From: an uncultured Oscillospiraceae bacterium | GTDB taxonomy: Bacteria > Bacillota > Clostridia > Oscillospirales > Oscillospiraceae | Assembly (NCBI GenBank): GCA_947631395.1 | Contig: CANRLF010000022.1 | Coordinates: 1-32,830 of the forward strand | Length of the DNA stretch: 32,830 nt | Reading direction: 5' to 3' | Shown: one piece after another, positions 6,465 to 13,691 of the stretch | How the letters are laid out: every line of letters starts with the position of its first letter | Numbering within the stretch: position 1 is the first letter of the stretch | Notes under the pieces: model-generated | What the model was told of the DNA's origin: nothing | Database searches by the model: none | Seen by the model: the letters and a program-made list of their open reading frames with translations, nothing else | Position numbers and translations under genes: made by a program

Positions 6465-7850
6465 ATGGACGAAAAGGAAGAAAAGCTCACTCAGGCCGAA
6501 AAGGCCCCCGAGGCGCCGAGACTCGAAAAAAGCGACATTCCCGCTCTCATACTGGCCCTCGCCCTGTCGTCTTTGTGGTTTTACGTGTTCTCCTTTAAAA
6601 ATCTCCTCTGCGTCCCCGCCTGGGGCACCACCGCCTTCGTGCTGGCGGCCCTTGGCGCGGAGGCGGTGTGCCTTCGCGGTAAGCTCCGGCCCACGAAGGA
6701 CGGCGTTTTCCTCACGGTCTCAACCGTCCTCCTCGCCCTGGCCCCCGCCATATTCCCTGACACCTCGCTCAGGATGCTGGACCTTATGGCCCTTTCGTTC
6801 CTAACCCCCGCCGCGGCCCTGGCCCTTGCCGGCAGGAACTTTCCCGCCATGTCCGCCGGTGTGATACCCGAGACCTTCAGGCTCTTCATCCCCAACCTCT
6901 TCCGCCACATCCCGGTGCCCTTCCGCTCCCTTCGCCGGCGGGGCAAAAGCTTCAACGGCCTCTGGGTCGTTGTTCTGACCCTCGTGGTGCTCCTCCCGGT
7001 GCTGATGGTCATACTCTCCCTTTTAAGCTCCGCCGACGAGATATTCAGATCCGTCCTGGGTTCCGCCGGTGACGCTATCATGGACGCCCTCACCCACGCG
7101 GACAACCTGTGGCTTCTTTTGCGGGTGCTTATTTTCGCCCTCATGCTCTTCTCCTTCCTCTACTCCCTTTCACGGCCCGTAAAGCCCGGAGAGAGCGTGA
7201 AGGCCGACGTAGCCCCCCTGCCAACCCTCGCCTTCGTCGCCGGAGTCTCTGTCCTCGATGTTATCTACGCCGTATTCGCCGTGATACAGATAGTCTTTCT
7301 CTTCGGCGGGGCCGAGACAGCCGTTTTAAACGGCGGCTACGCCCAGTACGCCCGGAGCGGCTTTTTTCAGCTCGTGGCGGTATCTGCCATAAACCTCACC
7401 GCCGCCTTCATCTGCGCGGGGACCGGCAAGCGAAGCCGCCTTCTGCGCGTGCTCGTATATATCCTCATCGCGCTCACGGGCCTCATCCTCGCCTCGGCCC
7501 TCACCCGCATGTGCCTCTACATCGGCGTCTACGGCATGAGCCTTCTGCGGGCCGGGACGCTCCTCATAATGGCCTGGCTTACGCTGGCCCTCGTCGCCGC
7601 CGTGTTCAAAACATCGAAGCCGGAGGCCAAGATATTCCCCTCCCTCTTCGCCCTCGCCCTCGCGGGGCTTGTGATCTTCAACTACGTGAACATCGACGCC
7701 CGCATCGCCGACTTTAACTACCGCGCCTACAACTCCGGCCAAATATCCGATTACGACTACGACTATCTCCTCTCCCTTGGCCCCACCAATGATACCACCC
7801 TCCCCCTTCCCTGCCGCCCCCTTATCCCAAACTCCCCTCCGACGCCGTAA
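6465..7850 (+). CDS. DUF4173/DUF4153-type polytopic membrane protein
   Basis: The 461-aa protein starts with a charged cytoplasmic segment (about residues 1-22, rich in Lys and Glu), then has roughly ten to twelve hydrophobic helices to about residue 415. The tail FNYVNIDARIADFNYRAYNSGQISDYDYDYLLSLG resembles the conserved end of DUF4173 proteins, which carry an N-Y-x-N/S-x-D-x-x-I-A signature after the last helix. A SSADEIFRSVL amphipathic segment near residue 190 also fits. Function is unknown. The start codon is one base after the XRE stop, so the three genes are co-expressed. The last ~15 residues are proline-rich and may be variable. Confidence 0.75.
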   Translation: MDEKEEKLTQAEKAPEAPRLEKSDIPALILALALSSLWFYVFSFKNLLCVPAWGTTAFVLAALGAEAVCLRGKLRPTKDGVFLTVSTVLLALAPAIFPDTSLRMLDLMALSFLTPAAALALAGRNFPAMSAGVIPETFRLFIPNLFRHIPVPFRSLRRRGKSFNGLWVVVLTLVVLLPVLMVILSLLSSADEIFRSVLGSAGDAIMDALTHADNLWLLLRVLIFALMLFSFLYSLSRPVKPGESVKADVAPLPTLAFVAGVSVLDVIYAVFAVIQIVFLFGGAETAVLNGGYAQYARSGFFQLVAVSAINLTAAFICAGTGKRSRLLRVLVYILIALTGLILASALTRMCLYIGVYGMSLLRAGTLLIMAWLTLALVAAVFKTSKPEAKIFPSLFALALAGLVIFNYVNIDARIADFNYRAYNSGQISDYDYDYLLSLGPTNDTTLPLPCRPLIPNSPPTP

Positions 7851-7891
7851 AACACTGAAATCTCTTATTAATTCATATTTTGGAGAACATT

Positions 7892-8269
7892 ATGACAGGT
7901 ACAAGAAAAGTCAGAACAGTTGATCTCATATATATCGCCCTCGGCGCGGCACTTATGGCAGTGTGCTCCTGGATAAGCGTACCCGCCGCCGTGCCCTTCA
8001 CCATGCAGACCTTCGGGGTATTCACGGTGCTTTTGTCTTTAGGCCCCAAACGAGGCACATCGTCGGTGGCGGCCTATCTCCTCTTAGGAGCCGTGGGCGC
8101 GCCGGTATTTTCCAATTTCGGCGGCGGTCCCGGGGCGCTCTTCGGGGCCACAGGCGGGTATCTCATGGGCTTTTTGTTCACCGGCCTTGCCTACATGCTG
8201 GGTCAGCCTGTCGAAAAAGGCCTGCGGCCTTTTTCGACAAGGGGGGAACGTGCGGGAAACTGCGCGTGA
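7892..8269 (+). pseudogene. bioY: bioY biotin-transporter S component, 3' end replaced by repeat element
   Basis: From the ATG at 7892 (GGAGAACATT upstream) the product reads as BioY, the membrane S component of ECF-type biotin transporters: VDLIYIALGAALMAVCSWISVP, VPFTMQTFGVFTVLLSLG, YLLLGAVGAPVFSNFGGGPG and GATGGYLMGFLFTGLAYMLG. After about residue 105 the frame runs straight into the 194-bp element at 8209 and stops at 8269, adding unrelated residues. BioY proteins usually have about 180-190 residues, so the last two helices are missing, and no remnant of them is seen before the terminator at 8409. The gene is 41 bases after DUF4173 and may be its operon partner. Loss of function is likely but not proven. 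Confidence 0.82.
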
Positions 8270-8402
8270 ATTTTGCGAAATTCACGCGCAATTTCCCTGC
8301 TGTCGCCCTGCGCGCGCCCCGTTGGGGCACACTTGAGCGACAAAAGGTATTTTTTCCGACGTACATGCCGCCGGAAAAAATGCTCGATTTGAGTTTTTGA
8401 TA
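8209..8402 (+). repeat. 194-bp hairpin element, copy A (interrupts bioY)
   Basis: The element begins TGTCGAAAAAGG and ends GTTTTTGATA, imperfect terminal inverted repeats. Internal order: palindrome TGTCGAAAAAGGCC-tgc-GGCCTTTTTCGACA (8209-8239); conserved AACGTGCGGG; central stem TGCGCGTGAATTT-tgcg-AAATTCACGCGCA; a TGTCGC...GCGACA arm enclosing CCCC-gtt-GGGG; a TTTTTTCCG...CGGAAAAAA arm; and ATTTGAG. The same order and near-equal length (193 bp) occur inverted at 29283-29475. No transposase is encoded. It could be a MITE-like non-autonomous element or a structured RNA cassette. I do not recognise a named family. Confidence 0.85.
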
Positions 8403-8432
8403 AAAATCCCGGACGGTTTTTATGCCGTCCGG
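8403..8432 (-). terminator. Terminator of the feo-linked operon
   Basis: The stem CCGGACGG-8 nt-CCGTCCGG (8409-8432) is followed on the minus strand by GATTTTTA. It lies seven bases beyond the stop of the gene at 8439 and directly abuts repeat element copy A. Confidence 0.75.
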
Positions 8433-8438
8433 TTAATT

Positions 8439-9182
8439 CTATTTTCCGTATACCTGTTCTATCTCCTCGATTAAGCTTCGCGGCATGCTTCTTGGTCCCC
8501 GCACCGCGTAAACGCCGTGGTCACGGAGCATATCCACGCCGATCTCATGGCTGTCGTACCGGCGAAGGAGCTTTAAACGCATGACCCTCTTCATGGTCAC
8601 GTTCCCGTCCTCGTAAGCGTGGGGGATGTTGACCTCAATAGCCTCGCACTTATATCTTATTCTCCGCTCCGGCGCGGCCATATATATGTAGACCCGGTCG
8701 CCCACGGATATATTACTGCTCTGCTTCCAGATAAAGGGCCGGTCCATGTCCTGCCTCAGAGCCTTTTCAAGGTCGTAGTAGGCGGGGTTTGCGGGTATGA
8801 GCCAGTCGCGAATTTTTCCGGACCTCCCGCCGGTGAGTGTGTAGCTTATATCCACCAGGGCGCATATGTCGCAAAAATCCACCGTCCCGTCAAGGAGCAC
8901 CGTTATCCAGCTTGCGTGATTTAAGTGGTAGCCCGGGAATATCCCCATCCCGTCCCGCAGAGAGCCGGCCAGAATGGGGTCGCACTTGAGATTTATTATG
9001 TCAACCTTCTTCTCCCCCGGGAGGCCCAGCTTATTTGCCGGTATGTCCATAAAAAGGGCATACCATTTTTTACTGCCCTCATGTCTTAAGACCCCGTAGG
9101 TGGGCGCCGTGGCGAAGGGCCGGTCGGGGACGGTGCCGTAGGTCCTCTTGGCGTAGGCCAGGACCCTCTCCTTCACGGTCAA
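8439..9182 (-). CDS. MmcQ/YjbR-domain protein with C-terminal EVE/PUA-like domain
   Basis: The 247-aa protein appears to be a two-domain fusion. Residues 1-115 match the MmcQ/YjbR (CyaY-like fold) family: YGTVPDRPF, WYALFMDIP, INLKCDP, and GIFPGYHLNHASWITVLLDGTV. Residues ~140-245 (DWLIPANPAYYDLEKAL, FIWKQSSNISVGDRVYIYMAAP, CEAIEVNIP) look like an EVE/PUA-like domain, a fold that often binds modified bases or RNA. Neither half has a known biochemical role here. The gene overlaps the end of the upstream 486-aa gene by four bases (ATGA), so it is the last gene of the feo-linked operon. The YjbR assignment is firm; the EVE-like one is moderate. Confidence 0.78.
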   Translation of the reverse strand: MTVKERVLAYAKRTYGTVPDRPFATAPTYGVLRHEGSKKWYALFMDIPANKLGLPGEKKVDIINLKCDPILAGSLRDGMGIFPGYHLNHASWITVLLDGTVDFCDICALVDISYTLTGGRSGKIRDWLIPANPAYYDLEKALRQDMDRPFIWKQSSNISVGDRVYIYMAAPERRIRYKCEAIEVNIPHAYEDGNVTMKRVMRLKLLRRYDSHEIGVDMLRDHGVYAVRGPRSMPRSLIEEIEQVYGK

Positions 9183-10639
9183 AGAAGCGTCACCTCCATG
9201 TCCTCCACAAGCTTTTCCAGAAATATAAATTCCCAGCGCACGGGCGTTTTCTCAAACCTCAGCCGGGAGCCGGCCACGCATATCCGTTTTCCCTCCCACG
9301 TCTCGCTCTCTCCCGGAACTCTCGTCATGGCAAACACCGCCATACTGGAGCTTTTGCCGTCCTTCCGCCTCGGGCTGTCCCCCTCCATGGCGTCCCGCAG
9401 GGAATAGCTCTCCCGCGAAAGCTCCGGGGTCAGCACGTACCGAAGCGTGGTCGTATGCGTCGGCCACTCCATATCCTTATCCCGGAAGGTTTTGGGGTCC
9501 AGTGTCTCCTCCGACGCCTCCACCACGGTCAGCGTGACCTCCTCCATAGTGCGGGGATTTTGAAGGTTCACACTCTCCCCCGCCTCCGGGGTGTCGAAGG
9601 TGCCGCCCGAAAGCTCGCTCCTCTCCTGAGAAAGGCGGAGCTTCATGTCCCTCACCTCTCTCTTCCCGCCCTCCGGCCATTTGAAGGACATACGCCAGAT
9701 AGACCAGGGGCAGTCAAGCTCAAGGCCGTAGTGCTCCAAAATAAATTTAGCCGTGGGATTCTCCTCGGCGTACTCCGGGTCAAAAATGCCCTCCGGCACC
9801 CAGCCCGCGCCGACGCCGCTCTTTTGGCGGAGCGTCGCCCCGTCGACCGTAAGTTCACCTCGAAAATCCACGGCCAGCGGATTCTCCCGGTGGTCTACCT
9901 GTCCGCCGGAAGCCTTGAATTTTTCAAAAAAAGCCCGCAGCGCCCCCGCGTCTATCTTATCGCAGATATCCACAACTATTCCCTCGGAGCACACATAGGC
10001 CGCCGGCACGAAAAATGTCCCGCCGCCCCAGTCAAACCGCCTGTCGAGCCTTATCTCCCGGCCCGCTTTGCCGCGCACAGCGGAAAATCCGCCGTCAAGG
10101 GTGACCTTCCACTCACGTCTTACCGGCTCGGCCTCCATCGCCTCGTAATACTCCTTCGAAAACCTGAGGGCACTCATGTCGAAGTCCCACTGGAGCCTGA
10201 ATATGTATTCAAGGGGCTCCGGCATGGGCGTGATGCCGAGCTTGTCCTTTAATACCTCAAATACCGCCCGCGAGGCCTCGTCCGGAGGGTTATCCCGTAC
10301 AAATTCCTCAAACTGCTCCTTATCGAACATCCACGCCTGGTCAAGGGCCGCCATGTTCCCGGAGGCCACAAGGAGCCTCAGCATATCCTCAAAGCTCCCG
10401 GCGATGGGCCGCACGTAGCCCTCCCGCCCGGCCATGGGGCTCACCGCGAAAACCGTCTCCCCAAATCCCCGGACAAAGCAGTAGTGTATCCCGTCCACCC
10501 CGGCCCGGCCTATTATCTTGGCCCCCTTCGGGGTGCAGAAGTAGGGCTCACTCTCCCCGCCCTCAATAAATCCGGCGGAGGCCAGAGAGACGCCAAGCTT
10601 TTTATATTTTTGATAAAACGTCATTTTCGTTACCTTCAT
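9179..10639 (-). CDS. Unrecognised 486-aa cytoplasmic protein in feo operon
   Basis: I cannot assign this protein to a family with confidence. It is soluble and has no signal peptide. The first ~130 residues (FYQKYKKLGVSLASAGFIEGGE through MLRLLVASGNMAALDQAWMFDKEQFEEFV) loosely recall a SUKH/SMI1-KNR4-like layout. The rest is rich in beta strands and in Trp/Phe and acidic residues, for example FDWGGGTFFVPAAYVCSEGIVVDICD and CPWSIWRMSFKWPEGGKREVRDMKL. The start at 10639 overlaps the preceding stop (ATGA), with GGAGG just upstream. An ATG at 10624 (MTFYQ) with AAGG is a possible alternative. Its fixed place between a metal-binding protein and a YjbR/EVE-like protein is the only functional hint. 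Confidence 0.8.
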   Translation of the reverse strand: MKVTKMTFYQKYKKLGVSLASAGFIEGGESEPYFCTPKGAKIIGRAGVDGIHYCFVRGFGETVFAVSPMAGREGYVRPIAGSFEDMLRLLVASGNMAALDQAWMFDKEQFEEFVRDNPPDEASRAVFEVLKDKLGITPMPEPLEYIFRLQWDFDMSALRFSKEYYEAMEAEPVRREWKVTLDGGFSAVRGKAGREIRLDRRFDWGGGTFFVPAAYVCSEGIVVDICDKIDAGALRAFFEKFKASGGQVDHRENPLAVDFRGELTVDGATLRQKSGVGAGWVPEGIFDPEYAEENPTAKFILEHYGLELDCPWSIWRMSFKWPEGGKREVRDMKLRLSQERSELSGGTFDTPEAGESVNLQNPRTMEEVTLTVVEASEETLDPKTFRDKDMEWPTHTTTLRYVLTPELSRESYSLRDAMEGDSPRRKDGKSSSMAVFAMTRVPGESETWEGKRICVAGSRLRFEKTPVRWEFIFLEKLVEDMEVTLL

Positions 10640-11019
10640 TCAGCCTCCACGACCTCAAATCTCCCCACGCCGTATCCCGCGTCGTGTATTGCCCGTCGTA
10701 TTTTCTCCTCGTCCGGCCTCGTTTTGCTGAGTATCCGCGCGGTCTTAGTGTCGATCCTCACCACGGTCCAGACGCCCTCAAGGGCGTTTAAGGCGTTCTC
10801 CACGGTGACGGCGCAGTTTTGACACGTCATCCCCGTTACCTCCGCCCTTATTTCAAATGGGTAATTGGTCCTCTTCCTGTCCGCCACGGCGTTTGCCTTG
10901 GCGCATTTTGAGCAGTCCCCACAGCAGGAGCTCGTTTTCTTTCTCCTGCCGTTCAGCCACACCGCCAGCCCCAGCACGGCGATCACGCACAGGATAATAA
11001 TTATGTCAACCGGTTTCAT
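10636..11019 (-). CDS. FeoB-associated Cys-rich membrane protein fused to HMA domain
   Basis: The 127-aa protein has one N-terminal membrane helix (about residues 4-24, DIIIILCVIAVLGLAVWLNG). A Cys cluster CCGDCSKC at about 33-40 is the hallmark of FeoB-associated Cys-rich membrane proteins. A C-terminal heavy-metal-associated domain (about 55-122) carries the metal-binding loop GMTCQNCA. It probably sits in the membrane beside FeoB and handles metal ions on the cytoplasmic side; the ion (Fe2+ or Cu+) cannot be read from sequence. The gene begins ten bases after feoB and overlaps the next start by four bases. The usual small FeoB-associated protein lacks the HMA domain, so this is a fusion worth noting. 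Confidence 0.87.
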   Translation of the reverse strand: MKPVDIIIILCVIAVLGLAVWLNGRRKKTSSCCGDCSKCAKANAVADRKRTNYPFEIRAEVTGMTCQNCAVTVENALNALEGVWTVVRIDTKTARILSKTRPDEEKIRRAIHDAGYGVGRFEVVEAE

Positions 11020-11029
11020 CCGTTTCGCC

Positions 11030-13375
11030 TCAAAGAATTAATATAAGTATCCCCCGGACTATAAGCGCCACCAGCCACGCTAAAACGCACTGCCAGACCA
11101 CCACTCCCGCGGCCCAGCGCCCTCCCAGCTCCCGCTTTACGGAGGCTATGGCCGCCACGCATGGGGTGTAGAGGAGGCTGAACACCAAAAGCGCCCCGGC
11201 CGAGACTGTATCCATCACCGCGGCCAGTCCCCCCTCGGTGGCGAACAGGACCTCCAGCACCGACACCACGCTCTCCTTTGCCATAAAGCCGCTTATGAGC
11301 GAGGTGCATATCCTCCAGTCCCCGAGCCCCAGCGGCTTGAAGAGCGGCGCGATAGCCCCGGCGATCTTCGCCATTATGCTCTGCTCAGAGTCGGTGACCA
11401 GGTTAAAGTGCAGATCGAAGCTCTGCAAAAACCACACCACCACCGTGGCTATGAGTATAACGGAGAATGCCTTTTGTAAAAAATCCTTCGCCTTCTCCCA
11501 CATGAGCTGAAGTGTGCTCCGTGCGCTTGGCATACGGTAGTTCGGAAGCTCCATGACGAAGGGCACCGCCTCGCCCCGGAAAAGGGTCTTTTTATAGAGG
11601 AACGCTATAAGTATCCCCACCGCGATGCCCAGGACGTATATCGACGTCATAACCAGCCCGCCCTTCCCCGGGAAAAATGCGCTGACGAAAAAGGCGTATA
11701 TCGGCAGCTTCGCCGTACAGCTCATAAATGGCGTCAGGAGTATGGTCATCCTCCTGTCCCGCTCGCTTGGCAGTGTCCTTGTGGCCATCACCGCCGGCAC
11801 CGTACAGCCAAAGCCTATGAGCATCGGAACGATGCTCCGGCCCGAAAGGCCGATTTTCCGCAGGAGCTTATCCATGAAGAACGCCACCCTGGCTATGTAC
11901 CCCGAGTCCTCCAAAAGCGATAGGAAGAAGAACATCACAACGACTATGGGCATAAAGCTCAAAACCGAGCCCACACCCTCGAAAATGCCGTTGACCACAA
12001 GATCGTGCAGGACCTCGTTGACCCCGGCGGAGGTCATGGCGTTGTCAACTATCTCCGTAAGGGCCCCTATCCCCAGCTCCATGAGCTCCTGGAGCCACGC
12101 GCCGATTACGTTGAACGTCAGGTAAAATACCAGCCCCATTATGGCCACGAAAACAGGGATCGCCGTATATTTTCCCGTGAGTATTTTATCCAGCTTCTCG
12201 CTCCTTATGTGCTCCCGGCTCTCCCTCGGCTTTTTTACGCACTCCCGGCACACGTCGCCTATAAATCTGAAGCGCATGTCCGCTATGGCGGCGCTCCTGT
12301 CTAAGCCCCGCTCCGTCTCCATCTGGACCGTTATGTGCTCCAAAAGCTCCTTCTCGTTTTCGTCAAGCTCCAGCCTGTCTATGACCCGCTCGTCCCCCTC
12401 GATGGCCTTTGCCGCGGCGAAGCGCGCGGGTATGCCCGACTTCTCCGCGTGGTCCTCGATGAGGTGCACCACCGCGTGAAGGCACCGGTGGACCGCTCCC
12501 CCCGCGTCGTCCTTGGCGCAGAAGTCCACCTTCACCGGCTTTTCCTGATATTTCGCCACATGGACCGCGTGGGATATAAGCTCCTCTATACCCTGATTTT
12601 TCGCCGCCGAGATAGGCACCACCGGCACTCCCAGCCGCGCCTCCATGGCGTTCACGTCGATGGAGCCCCCGTTGCCCGTGAGCTCATCCATCATGTTGAG
12701 GGCCACCACCATTGGCCGGTCCATCTCAAGTAGCTGCATGGTCAGGTACAGATTTCTCTCGATATTGGTGGCGTCCACGATGTTTATTATGGCGTCGGGC
12801 CGCTCGTCCAGCACGAACCGCCGGCTGACTATCTCCTCGCTTGAGTATGGCGACATGGAGTAGATGCCCGGAAGATCCGTTATCTTCGTGTCCGGATGGC
12901 CCAGTATCGCCCCGTCCTTCCTGTCCACCGTGACGCCCGGGAAGTTTCCCACGTGCTGATTTGCCCCCGTCAGCCTGTTAAAAAGCGTGGTCTTGCCGCA
13001 GTTTTGGTTGCCCACCAGGGCGAAGGTCAGCACATGCCCCTCCGGGAGCGGCTTCTCCGTGGCCTTCTCGTGGTGTACGCCGGGCTCGCCGAAATACGGG
13101 TGGTCCACCTTTCGCTTTTTCCCCTGCTTTACCGGCTCCGCGGCGGTGAGCTCCACGGGCTCTATTTCTATCTGCGCCGCGTCGTCAAGCCTTAAGGTCA
13201 GCTCATAGCCGTGTATGCTCACCTCCACCGGGTCGCCCATGGGCGCGAATTTCACCACCGTGACCTCCGCCCCCGGCGTGACGCCCATATCAAGAAAGTG
13301 CTGCCTCAGCGCGCCCTCACCGCCCACCGCGGTGACGCGCCCGCTCTCGCCTGTTTTCAGGTCCTTAATGGTCAT
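11030..13375 (-). CDS. feoB: Ferrous iron transporter, FeoA-FeoB fusion
   Basis: The 781-aa protein imports Fe2+ across the cytoplasmic membrane. Residues 1-75 are a FeoA SH3-like domain (LKTGESGRVTAVGGEG, HFLDMGVTPGAEVTVVKFAPMGDPVEVSIHGYELTLR). A basic linker leads to the GTPase: G1 GNQNCGKTT (about 122-130), the NFPGVTVDRKDG switch, G3 DLPG and G4 NMMD. Membrane helices and the Nramp-like core follow from about residue 390 (SGYIARVAFFMDKLL, GRSIVPMLIGFGCTVPAVMATRTL, FMSCTAKLPIYAFF). FeoA and FeoB are usually separate genes; fusions occur in some Clostridia and Bacteroidetes. It heads a four-gene unit ending at 8439. A palindrome TTGTTTAACAA upstream at about 13401-13411 could be a metal-regulator operator, though it is not a Fur consensus. 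Confidence 0.95.
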   Translation of the reverse strand: MTIKDLKTGESGRVTAVGGEGALRQHFLDMGVTPGAEVTVVKFAPMGDPVEVSIHGYELTLRLDDAAQIEIEPVELTAAEPVKQGKKRKVDHPYFGEPGVHHEKATEKPLPEGHVLTFALVGNQNCGKTTLFNRLTGANQHVGNFPGVTVDRKDGAILGHPDTKITDLPGIYSMSPYSSEEIVSRRFVLDERPDAIINIVDATNIERNLYLTMQLLEMDRPMVVALNMMDELTGNGGSIDVNAMEARLGVPVVPISAAKNQGIEELISHAVHVAKYQEKPVKVDFCAKDDAGGAVHRCLHAVVHLIEDHAEKSGIPARFAAAKAIEGDERVIDRLELDENEKELLEHITVQMETERGLDRSAAIADMRFRFIGDVCRECVKKPRESREHIRSEKLDKILTGKYTAIPVFVAIMGLVFYLTFNVIGAWLQELMELGIGALTEIVDNAMTSAGVNEVLHDLVVNGIFEGVGSVLSFMPIVVVMFFFLSLLEDSGYIARVAFFMDKLLRKIGLSGRSIVPMLIGFGCTVPAVMATRTLPSERDRRMTILLTPFMSCTAKLPIYAFFVSAFFPGKGGLVMTSIYVLGIAVGILIAFLYKKTLFRGEAVPFVMELPNYRMPSARSTLQLMWEKAKDFLQKAFSVILIATVVVWFLQSFDLHFNLVTDSEQSIMAKIAGAIAPLFKPLGLGDWRICTSLISGFMAKESVVSVLEVLFATEGGLAAVMDTVSAGALLVFSLLYTPCVAAIASVKRELGGRWAAGVVVWQCVLAWLVALIVRGILILIL

Positions 13376-13412
13376 AAATATGCCCTCTTATCAGTAAGTC
13401 TTGTTTAACAAA

Positions 13413-13443
13413 TATAATATATATCCGCCCCGGAAAAAGTCAA
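13413..13443 (-). promoter_or_regulatory. Promoter of the feo operon
   Basis: The minus strand has TTGACT followed after 16 or 18 bases by TATATT or TATTAT in an AT-rich run. The palindrome TTGTTTAACAA lies just downstream (13401-13411), where a repressor could block initiation. Exact -10 choice is ambiguous. Confidence 0.5.
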
Positions 13444-13464
13444 GTGAAAGCCCCCGAAAACCGC

Positions 13465-13497
13465 AAAAAACCCTCCCGCCTTCGTAAGACGGGAGGG
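13465..13497 (-). terminator. Terminator of the flavodiiron/rubredoxin unit
   Basis: A 12-bp stem with ACG loop (CCCTCCCGTCTT / AAGGCGGGAGGG) is followed on the minus strand by TTTTTT. It lies seven bases after the rubredoxin stop and separates that unit from the feo promoter. Confidence 0.88.
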
Positions 13498-13504
13498 ACA
13501 TCCT

Positions 13505-13663
13505 TTACTCGGCCTCTTCGAAGCTGTCCTTGCCCACGCCGCAGACGGGGCAAACGAAATCCTCGGGAAGGTCCTCGAACTTGGTGCCGGGGGCGATGCC
13601 GTTGTCGGGGTCGCCGACAGCCTCGTCATATTCCCAGCCGCAGACAGAGCAAACGTATTTCAT
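13505..13663 (-). CDS. Rubredoxin
   Basis: This 52-aa protein is a classical one-iron rubredoxin electron carrier. It starts [20 protein letters not shown] and ends [17 protein letters not shown], with the two Cys-x-x-Cys knuckles 29 residues apart, the normal spacing. It probably delivers electrons to the flavodiiron protein encoded 28 bases upstream for O2, NO or peroxide reduction. The ATG at 13663 has AAGGAGA eight bases before it. The gene is followed by a strong terminator. Overlapping longer frames on this strand lack any family features. Confidence 0.95.
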   Translation of the reverse strand: MKYVCSVCGWEYDEAVGDPDNGIAPGTKFEDLPEDFVCPVCGVGKDSFEEAE

Positions 13664-13691
13664 ATGATTTATCTCCTTTCAGATTTTTGAC

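Noticed and set aside
9455-10252. 265-aa plus-strand frame inside the 486-aa gene
   Set aside because: The minus-strand gene is coupled by ATGA overlaps on both sides, so the plus frame is a shadow.
13405-13629. 74-aa minus-strand frame over the rubredoxin
   Set aside because: Another frame of the same DNA encodes a perfect 52-aa rubredoxin with a ribosome site.
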